Both the position numbers and the translations under genes were made by a program. A stretch of DNA of 64,000 bases from positions 1,340,945 to 1,404,944 of the forward strand of contig NW_006766886.1 of NCBI RefSeq assembly GCF_000275845.1, written 5' to 3'. Below, piece after piece: positions 55,646-64,000 of the stretch. The stretch comes from Dichomitus squalens LYAD-421 SS1. Lineage: Eukaryota > Basidiomycota > Agaricomycetes > Polyporales > Polyporaceae. The stretch's first letter is position 1. Each line of letters opens with the position of its first letter. Under the pieces are notes generated by a model, which was not told where the DNA came from, searched no databases, and worked only from the letters and a program-made list of their open reading frames with translations.

Positions 55646-56797
55646 ATGTCGCTTGTCTCTGCATCATTACATGCGTCACGTCGCTCTGCATGGTTTCTGG
55701 CTGCTCTAGCACCGGCAAATGTTGCGCTTAGACACCCCGCTCGGTGGCAAACACGATCGGTAAAGACGCAGCCGGCTTACGAGGGTCATATCCCGCTCAA
55801 TTGGTTTGAGGCGGGCTTTCTGACCCTGGGATCGGCCTTCATGTCGCTCGCGAACCCGCGCAGGGGAGGTACGTCTTTGCGGCACGTTCAGCGTCGGCGA
55901 GCGAGGCATGACGCGCCAGTCTACCAGATATGGTCGCTGCCCTCGGGGACCTCACTTCGGGCCCCGTGCTGCCGCGACTGCGCGACAGTATGCTGGAGAG
56001 CGCGGAGGGTCGGCAAATCCTCAAGGACCGGCCGAGGATCAACTCGGACACAGTGGACATGAACAAGCTCGCTCTCCTCCCGGAGGGCACCTTTGGTAAC
56101 GCGTATGTCACTTGGCTCGAACGCTGTGGAGTTACGCCCGACACCCGAGAACCGGTGCGTTGTAGTCTAATGCTTATATGACCATGGCGTATCCCTGCGT
56201 GCCGTGCACCCAAGACCACTGTGTGGGGAATCTGCTCCGAAGCGTGGTACGTCCTCCTTTGAGCCGACGTTCCTCCTCCGCTACTCGCGCACAGGAATAC
56301 CTCATGGTCGTGTCTGGCCCTTGATCATGCGTGAGCAGTTATTGATTGCACCTATGCAGGTGCACTATGTCGACGACCCGGAGCTGGCCTACGTCATGCA
56401 GCGCTACCGCGAGTGCCACGACTTCTACCACTGCATCCTCAACATGCCTGTAAACGTTGAGGCAGAGCTCGCGGTCAAGTTCTTCGAGTTCGCCAACCTG
56501 GGCATCCCCATGACAGGGCTCGCCGCTGCGTTTGGTCACCTCCGCCTGACACACGCGAAGCGGCAAAGGCTTTTCCGCGACTTCGTGCCGTGGGCGGTGA
56601 AATGCGGTAGCTCAGCGCAAAGTCTGATCACAGTGTACTGGGAGAAGCGATGGGAGCAGAACGTGGAGGAGATGAAGCAGGAGCTGGGCATCTGGGATTC
56701 GCCTGTGGAGCCGCGCTGGGGCAAGCCACTCAGCGAGGCGAGGGCGGCGGCTCAAAAACGGGGAGAGACGCAGTTGCAGCAGCAAGCATCATTATAG
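55646..56797 (+). CDS. COQ4: Ubiquinone biosynthesis protein COQ4
   Basis: Exons 55646-55868, 55928-56154 and 56360-56797 join to 295 aa. The N-terminus is rich in Arg, Ser and Ala without acidic residues, as for mitochondrial import. Conserved parts are HIPLNWFEAGFLTLGSAFMSL, PDMVAALGDLT, LPEGTFGNAYVTWLE and YVDDPELAYVMQRYRECHDFYH. The metal-binding motif HDxxHx11E is intact (HDFYH, then Glu in NVEAE). Coq4 sits on the matrix face of the inner membrane in the CoQ synthome, and recent work in other organisms gives it a role in ring decarboxylation and hydroxylation. Intron 2 (205 bases) is much longer than intron 1 (59 bases). The identification is firm. Confidence 0.95.
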
Positions 56798-56867
56798 TGG
56801 TACAGGTTACATTTTGGCTTGTGAGGACTTGCGTCGATTGAATTCCTCGCTAATGATACGTTAACCT

Positions 56868-58673
56868 TTACGCTCCCCTCGCTTCCAGAACGACCGCACG
56901 CAGACGCTTGATGGCTTCTTCGACATCTGCCTCGTCTAGAAGACTGAATGCGGCACGAACATAGGGTGTTTTGCCACCGTCTGGCAGGAACACCGTGCCA
57001 GGAAGTGCGAGGACGCCCTTCTCCAGGGCCCTGCCGCGTATTAGGGCTTCGGAGTCCTCTTCCTCTCCTTCTGTGCTGGGCTCCTTTAGGAGTAGCTTGA
57101 ACCTGGAACGAGTCCGAAGGATCAGGACTTTCAGCAACATATATATCAGACTCGGATCGCGAACCAAAAGAACATGCCCGCCTCGGGTGTATTCCATTGT
57201 GCAAGGCCGTCGAGGTGCTTCTTCATGTATCGCTCGAAGACATCCCGCTTCTCCTTGTAGAACTGGGACACAGTGAGCGTGTGGGCTTTGAAGTTGTCGT
57301 AGCCCCACGAGTTGAGGAGCGCGAAGGTGATCGCTTGGGTGAGCGAAGGCGTCTGCAGGCTCGCCACCGCCGTCTTGGTCCATCCCGTTAGCCTTCTAAC
57401 TGCACAACAGCATTGGAGGGGGGACCTACGTGCATGTCGATTTTGTTCAGGATAGGCTCTGGTCCGCAAACGAATCCGACCCGGATTCCGGCGGAGAGAA
57501 CTTTGGAGAGGCTGTCAAAGCGAATGACCCGTCCGACTTCGGGAAGCTCGCGCTCGAGCGAGAAGTACGATCGCGGACGGGCGGCATGTCCGAAGTAGAG
57601 GTAGTAGTACGGGTCATCTGAAGAGCGTCGAGAATGAGCCGATTCGCTCGGAAGAGGAGGTGGAGGGCTCTCGTTGACCTTCGAGGATGAGGAAGTTGTG
57701 TTCCCTCGCGAGGGCTAGCACCTCCCTACGGCGTTGCTCGACAGTAGTCACGCCTGTGGGGTTGCCTCCGTACTGTGTTACCCTCAGTGAATGCGAGCGG
57801 GCGGATTGAGGAGATGGGAGCGTACGGGGACCATGTAGAGAACCTTCGGCTTGGGCTTTCCCGAGGGCCAGTTTTCCAAAGTCGAGCGCAGAGCACCGGA
57901 GACTACGCCCTGAAAATCCGTCGGGACACCTTGTGAGACGAGTGTCAGCAACACACACTCCTCTCGGGGACGCATGAGCTACGTACTGACGAACTCGGCG
58001 TTCAGCGACTCGAAAGTCGGCATGATACCCCTTCAAGACGGAACAGGTTCTAGCTCAGCTCGTGAGGCACGAGCACAAGAGCCTGCAAACTCACGCATAG
58101 AGCGGGTTCTCGACCAACACCGACTCGCCAGGGTTCACGAGTGCCAAGATCGCCTGTCGCCAATGGGTCCGTCAGCGTCCCACTTCCGTGTAGAAATCTG
58201 CCCGTCCGGCAAGAGACTGCCTGCCTTGTGCAACACGTCCTGCGAGCCCGACCCGACGGACACCCTCCACCCTTCGCCCGTCTTCCTCCCGTGCTCGTGC
58301 TCCTGCAGACCGTAGATCCAACCGATCAGGTTGGGAAGGCCCGCCGTGGGCCCGTACTGCAGGCCCTCAGCGAGCGCTTTGCCGGTGAGCTCCGTCGTGG
58401 TCTCGGCGGAGGGGTCCGTCGGGGAGCGCGCCTTGATCGAGACGGAGGTGAGGGGGAAGGTCGCGGCGTTGGGCTTGCCCGCGAGGAGGGAGATCATCCC
58501 TGGGATGTTCTCGAGCGGGTAGAGGCCGCGGACTGTTGGTGAAATGTTAGATTTAGATTATGCTTTTCGAGCACGATGAGTACGGATGTCTTACTCGGGC
58601 TGGGCTTCCGCGACTTGGACAGGTCGGAGAGGAAGGCATCGTAATACGCTGTGGGAAGGCTCTGCACGGACAT
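56868..58673 (-). CDS. PLP-dependent aminotransferase, Aro8/2-aminoadipate type
   Basis: Nine minus-strand exons join to 441 aa: 58673-58595, 58532-58225, 58153-58095, 58030-57987, 57929-57826, 57772-57679, 57617-57430, 57373-57152 and 57095-56868. Class I/II aminotransferase landmarks appear in order: [51 protein letters not shown], the NPTG motif (YGGNPTGV), [14 protein letters not shown], and the PLP-binding lysine in [13 protein letters not shown] (Lys268). It ends with [11 protein letters not shown] and YVRAAFSLL. Homologues such as Aro8 transaminate aromatic amino acids and 2-aminoadipate, so tyrosine/phenylalanine or lysine metabolism is likely. Intron 2 has a GC donor, and four of the eight acceptors are AAG, both unusual. 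No targeting signal is obvious, so it is probably cytosolic. Confidence 0.87.
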
Positions 58674-59209
58674 TTCTGGAGGGCCAACTGCGAAGTCACT
58701 GTGCGACGATCGGCGGCTCACGATCAGCGTTTTTCGCGAGTCAACAAACCTGGATGGACCGTCAAAGTACTACCTTTTTGTACGGCCACAGATCTATCCA
58801 CTTGGTGAGTTCGGTCGCTCCGAATCGTCCGTCGCAGGGCGCGTGACAGCCCAAGTCAGCTTCAAGTTGTCGATCTCTAAGTACGAGGTGCGAAAATAGC
58901 CCTCAAGTATCAGGTGGTCCTTCATCGGAATTCCTGCCTCCGCTGTTCAGGAGGCTAAGGCGCTAATCTCGGCATTCTAAGTACTGCTTGCGCAATGAGT
59001 ATGGACGCTGATAGCAGGCTAACCACTCTTCCAAAACGTGGAAGCAGTCGTTCACATAGGCAGGAGATTTGACGAGGATCGACATTTCTGAATGGCGAAT
59101 ATACTCTACATCTATAAATCACCGGCGGTTTCGTTCGCGGGGTCATGCTAGATAGTTGTCGAGCAAGCAGCACCCGTCCGTCCACTAAATGCGCACCCTA
59201 ACCCCCCGC
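58674..59209. other. Intergenic
   Basis: About 540 bases between two minus-strand genes, presumed promoter of the aminotransferase gene and 3' flank of the permease gene. No coding signal was seen. Confidence 0.4.
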
Positions 59210-60519
59210 TCACCCAAGCAACCTCTCCCTATCCTCCGCCCTCCCGCCCTCCTCTCCCCTCCTTCCCCTCCGTCCCCTCCTGCCCCCCCGTCCCCGCCTG
59301 AACAGCCCCACAACCTCGTACGCAGCCCCCCTGACGCCTGCAACGACCCTCCCGAGTGCCCAGTTGCGCGCGCGCCAGACGGCGTGCTCGCGCGTGTCGA
59401 TGCGGTCAGTGCGGACGCGGTGCTGGGCATCGACGACGACGCCGAGCGCGAGGATGGTGGTGGCGATCGACGCGAGCGCGGTGCTGGAGGAGATCATGAA
59501 CATGATCACCATCTGGAGGCGCGCGGCCTGCTCGACCGAGGACCCGCCGAGGATCGCGCCGGTCATCATGCCCGGGATGGCGATGATCCCGATGACGCTG
59601 TGTGCAGAGGGGAGGGTAGTGAGCGCCTGGGAGCAGCCGCGAACAGGACAGGACAGAAACGGAGGGGGAGGAGGGAGAGCGGACGCACCTCATTTGGTTG
59701 ATGTTGGGGGTGAGGGCGAGGCGGAGGGCGTCGCGCGCGACGGGCTTGCAGGCCTCGAAGCGCGAGGCGCCGAAGGCGAGGTACATCTCGACTTTGTCTC
59801 TGTTGTCGCTGCACGCCCGCGGTGAGTGGAGGACGGGAAAGGGGCGTCCGGGGCACGTACTAGATCTCCTTGAGCACGTAGGTGACCGAGACGACGATGC
59901 CCGAGATGGTGCTTCCGCATAGCATGCCGACTATAGGAACTGCATGGAGAGCGGTTGAGCGCTAGCACACGGAGGATGTGGGGCTACAAGCGCGACGTAC
60001 TGTATTGTTCGGGTTTCCAAAATGGCTGGATGCCCATGGCAAAGCGTGCGCCGACGATGGACACAGGGATGGTCGAACCCAGCATTCCGAGAAACACGGA
60101 AACAAACTGCGCGCGATTGAGCAACGTACAGTCTTCATAGGAGAGCGGAGACACGCTCACCATCCAGTCATATCGCTTCTTGGATTTATTTACGACTGCC
60201 GCCAGAAAGAACACGTTACGGGGAATTGGCCGAGGGGGAGGTTGGACGCGTACTCACCAGTCTCTATCGTGCCCATCAAGTTGAGCAGTATGGCCATTGC
60301 GGCTACCACTGCTGAATTTTGTGTCTCGAATACTTTCTGGAGGATGAGGGCGACTACGCTGAGTTGGACAACGCAGCGAATGGCGGCGGTCAGGAGGCCG
60401 CTGCCCACTCCGAGGCCGAACGCGGTGGAGAGGACGCCATTGAGGAGAACGAAGGAAAACGCGAGGCCGACGTTTCCCCAATTGAGGTGGGTGGTCTGTT
60501 CCGGTCCTCCTGGGTCCAT
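59210..60519 (-). CDS. UPF0014/FetB-like membrane permease
   Basis: Minus-strand exons 60519-60258, 60195-60161, 60106-60001, 59939-59861, 59808-59689 and 59597-59210 join to 329 aa. About seven hydrophobic segments are present (VGLAFSFVLLNGVLSTAFGL, VVAAMAILLNLM, PIVGMLCGSTISGIVVSV, SVIGIIAIPGMMTGAILGG, MVIMFMISSSTALASIATT). The signature stretches YLAFGASRFEACKP and IPGMMTGAILGGSS mark the UPF0014 family, which includes E. coli FetB (iron export) and plant ALS3/STAR2 (aluminium tolerance). These act as permeases with a separate ATPase. The fungal substrate is unknown. Intron 2 (60107-60160) is in frame; I removed it because W-M-FVSVFLGMLGS fits better. The C-terminus carries an unusual RG-rich tail (RRGRGGRRGRRGRRGEE). 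Confidence 0.85.
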
Positions 60520-61015
60520 GATCTAGGAAGGATTGCAAGCAAGGTCGCAGGTCGCGCGAATGAACGCTGCCGACGTCGCGAGGATGGCGATCGAAGGCGG
60601 GCAAGTCTGTAGACTGTAGAAACGAGCGTTGAGGTGGCCGGTGGTCCTAGTAGTACAATAGTACTTGTACAAGTGCAAGGACGCGTTCGCCGCAGTTCGC
60701 CGACGGGGATCGAGCCATGGATGCGGCCACGATGACGTCCCAGAGACCGGAATGGCGGGGCAGGGCCGGAGCGGCCGCGTGCGTGTGGCCAGCGTCTACT
60801 GCTCGCGCGCGCACGGTCAGAAGTACTCGCGCCTTCGTCGTCACCCCCAGTCCGTGCAGCCCTTGCCTCATCCTCCGCACTCATCTGACACTCTCTGGCC
60901 TCTGGGCGACATCCGCGTCCTGTTGTACCTTGCAGCTTATAGCTCAACCTAGACTGTGCCTCTGTAGCCTGTTGGCTCACACCGAGGGAAGTCGAAGCTA
61001 TACCCCTCGCATCCC
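60520..61015. promoter_or_regulatory. Divergent promoter region (UPF0014-like / Adp1-like)
   Basis: A 496-base spacer between start codons of two divergently transcribed membrane-transport genes. Both promoters must lie here. No clear TATA box was found. Confidence 0.4.
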
Positions 61016-64000
61016 ATGATGCTCTCGTCTGGCGCATACCGCTGGATTCTGCCAACATCGGTACTGCTGCTATGTACACAAGTCGCACATGCACGCAGAA
61101 ATGTCTCCTTGGGCTTCTCTCTGAATGCTCAACAATCGCTCTCGGTATGTCCTGTATTGTACGCGAGCGCGCGGTTCCTTGTCTAACGTTCGTTCAGCCT
61201 CTCGAAGTCGTAGCCTCCAGGCCAGGTGCTACTGATCGTCCGTTACTGCCGCATGACCGTCGTATGCTGACCCCTCGCTGTAGAGAAGTGTCCACCATGC
61301 TTCAACTGCCAGCTAGACGCGTTCACCTGCGGCAACTTCGGAGAGTGTTCCAAGTTTGACGGACAGTGCAAATGTCCTCCGGGTTGGGCTGGCATCGACT
61401 GCCTTACACCCCGTACGTCTCCATATCTGTCTTCCACGGCACGCGTGCCTGACTTGGGGCAGAGTGCGACTCTCTTGCGGACGGAGACCATCGAAGACAA
61501 CGAGAAGACGGGAAGCAGTGCGAATGCAAGGACGGTTGGGGTGGCATAAACTGCAATGGTGAGTCTTGATCCTCGAAATGCATCCCCTGCTCAATCCCCG
61601 ATGAAGTGTGCGAGACCGACGACGCGTGCATCGGCTTCCCTCTCCGCGGACAGCCGACCGACAACGACGAGCGTGTCAGTAACATGACATGTTACAAGGG
61701 CGGCGAGACGGTCTTCAATAACCACCAGATGTGCGACGTCACCAGTGCGCCCCGCTCATTCTCTCGTGTTCCGGCACCACGACTGACCCAGTGTAGACCG
61801 CAAGATCCTCGACATGCTCCCCGACCGCCCGCCTCAGGTTACGTTCAGCTGTGACCAGGAGTCCGACCAGTGTCACTTCCAGTTCTGGACGGCACAAGTC
61901 GAGTCCTTCTATTGTCAGCTCGAGCAGTGCGTATCTCGGGCGGAGCGCGGCTACGACAAGAATCAGACGTTCTACGACTGCGAGAGGATCCAATGCAGTT
62001 GCGTGCCTGGGCGGTTCATCTGCGGAGAGGATGGCAGCCTCGGTATGTGTCGCACCGCATTCCGTGGCTCGCAAGGGCACACTAGGCTGACCGCACCTTC
62101 GTGCAGATATCACGGACTTCCTCAAGGAGGACATCAAGGGCCCCGCGTCGTTTACCTGCGTCGAGAACCAGGGATGCAGATTCGAAGAGCCTGGCATGAA
62201 CTCCCTCATTGAGACGTTCTTCGGCGACAAGTATATCACCCTCAAGTGTAAGGGTGGTGAGTGTCTGCACTACTCGCAGGTGCCCGGCTACGTGGTAGGT
62301 TTATATCTGTGCTCGTCCGTGTGACTGGTGTTCATGTTCTGGGTCAGGCGCCGCCCAAACCAGACAACACGGCATTCGTCGCCATGAGCGTAGCCGGTGC
62401 AGGGCTCTTCGTCGTCTCCGTCTCGGCCAGTAAGTCGTATCTCCATCCATCCCGTATCATCACACACCCTCGAATCAAAGCCGACGCTGACGCGACACCC
62501 CCGCCCCATCAGTTCTGTGGTATGCGGGCCGGGCGCACTCGAGCGACTTCGGCGGCATCCGCCTGCCCGAGAACGAGTCCGCGAAGCTCATGACGGACCA
62601 CGTCCCCGCGTCGCTGCATTTCTCGGACATCTCGTACACGCTCGGCGGGCGCGCGATCCTCGAGGGCGTGTCCGGGTGCGCGAAGCCGGGGCAGCTGCTC
62701 GCGATCATGGGCGCGTCGGGCGCGGGCAAGTCGACGTTCCTCGACATCCTCGCGCGGAAGAGCAAGCGCGGCGCGGTCGCGGGCACGACGCTCGTGAACG
62801 GGCGCGCGGTCGACGACGCGGACTTCAAGAAGGTGACCGGCTTCGTGGACCAGGAGGACACGCTGATGGGCACGCTGACGGTGTACGAGACCGTGCTGTA
62901 CTCGGCGCTGCTGCGGCTGCCAAGGGAGATGAGCCTGGAGGCGAAGAAGTACCGGACGCTGGAGACGATGAACGAGCTGGGCATCTTGGGCATCCGGGAC
63001 TCGCGCATCGGGGATACTGGTGAGCATCATCGTCCTCCTTTCGGCTTACGGCGTATATGTACTGAGGCAACGCAATGATAGGCCGTCGCTCGATCTCTGG
63101 GGGTGAGAAGCGCCGCGTGTCGATCGCCTGCGAGCTTGTCACCAGCCCATCGATCCTCTTCCTCGACGAGCCCACGAGCGGCCTGGATGCGTACAACGCG
63201 CTGAGCGTCATCGACAGCCTCGTCTCGCTCGCGCGCGACTACAACCGCACGGTCGTCTTCACGATCCACCAGCCGCGCAGCAACATCGTCTCGCTCTTCG
63301 ACCAGCTGATCGTACTCGCGCAGGGCAAGCTCATCTACTCGGGCGAGGCCGACAAGGTCACCGACTACCTGGCGGAGATCGGGCACCCGTGCCCGCTTGG
63401 GTTCAACGTCGCGGATTTCCTCAGTACGTCCCGCGGTCTGCCTCCCTGTCGCCCGCACTGGCGCTGACTTCGGAATACGCAGTTGATCTGACGATGCAGG
63501 CCGGGCTGGAGCCCCGCTCGCGGGAGAGCCAGAGCCCCCCGACAGAGCTTGCGCAGGCTGGCGAAGAGGATAACAACATCCACGACGAGGAGCGCGCGCT
63601 CGGTCGGCGCGATCGACCCTCGTCCATCTCGCTCCGCTCCGCGTACCGCAACTCGGACGACACCCGCGTGGAAGAGACCGAGCTGCGCACGCGCGCGAGC
63701 TCGATCCACTCCTCGACGGCCTACATCCGCAGGCAGACCGCACGGCTCCTCGAGGCGATCAAGCCGTCCCAGCATAGGGGCGACGGGCCCGTGCCCCCGA
63801 AACTGCTCGAGCTCATCAACGCGTTCAAGAACAGCGAGATCCACCAGGCGCTCACGAGCGAGATCCTCGAGGTCGCGCGCGCGCCGGCCGCGGAGGAGGG
63901 CGTGCCCACCTCGGAGCTCCCGGACGTGTCGGTCGAGAGCCAGCTGTCGCGGGGCCGCAAGCGCGCGAGCTGGGGCACGCAGTTCCGCATCCTGAGCGGG
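61016..64000 (+). CDS. ADP1: ABCG-family transporter with EGF-like domain, Adp1-like (partial)
   Basis: Exons 61016-61144, 61286-61412, 61463-61558, 61607-61744, 61797-62042, 62107-62294, 62348-62429, 62513-63019, 63082-63423 and 63483 to the window edge join in phase. A signal peptide ([16 protein letters not shown]) precedes a Cys-rich lumenal region with EGF-like motifs ([16 protein letters not shown] and [12 protein letters not shown]) and a long CxxC-rich ectodomain. A transmembrane helix ([20 protein letters not shown]) leads to a cytosolic ABC domain: Walker [11 protein letters not shown], signature SGGEKRR, Walker [14 protein letters not shown]-loop TIHQPRSN. A Ser/Glu-rich linker runs to the edge; the membrane helices and 3' end lie outside. 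The layout matches yeast Adp1, an ER/vacuolar ABCG protein of unknown substrate. Confidence 0.92.

Noticed and set aside
1..64000. Transposons, CRISPR arrays, prokaryotic operons and ribosome-binding sites
   Set aside because: No transposase, reverse transcriptase, long terminal or inverted repeats or spaced repeat arrays were seen, and the gene structure is eukaryotic.

Overview
The window looks like nuclear DNA of a filamentous basidiomycete, most likely an Agaricomycete of the polypore kind. That placement is inference, from gene style and protein families. Genes are intron-dense, with mostly GT-AG introns of about 50-70 bases, and they are broken into short exons. Most of the gene models here were rebuilt by joining exons in phase. 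No transposon, CRISPR array or prokaryotic operon was seen.

Left part (1-17.7 kb): a gene-poor 2.7 kb, then a hemerythrin-like protein, a Tma46/ZC3H15 CCCH protein, convergent to it the splicing factor Cwc2, a Zn2Cys6 regulator, a four-helix SUR7/PalI-type membrane protein (minus strand), a peroxisomal enoyl-CoA hydratase/isomerase ending in AKL, and a cytochrome b5-domain protein.

Middle (18-29.3 kb): two large unrecognised genes lie tail to tail (18.2-20.7 kb plus, 21.35-24.7 kb minus). Their C-terminal domains are related and share two intron positions with identical phases, so they appear to be an inverted duplicate pair. The minus-strand member shares a 344-base intergenic promoter with the mitochondrial Lon protease (25.1-28.7 kb). 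A tRNA-Arg(CCT) with a 10-base intron follows.

29.3-47.7 kb: a 6.2 kb stretch without a recognisable protein gene precedes a Crz1-like C2H2 regulator. Then come a WD40/DUF2415-type protein, a ubiquitin-gene relic, and a Ser/Pro/Ala-rich protein of unknown function.

Right part (47.7-64 kb): a decayed sedolisin peptidase relic, an F-box-like protein of the MGQYW family, a 13-exon serine carboxypeptidase, a weak hypothetical gene, COQ4, a 9-exon Aro8-type aminotransferase, a UPF0014/FetB-like permease, and an Adp1-like ABCG transporter cut by the right edge.

The genes are mainly housekeeping (mitochondria, peroxisome, splicing, translation) mixed with regulators and secreted peptidases, and do not form one pathway. 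The most novel items are the inverted paralogous pair, the ubiquitin relic, two GC-AG introns at highly conserved protein motifs, and the altered oxyanion-hole motif of the carboxypeptidase.
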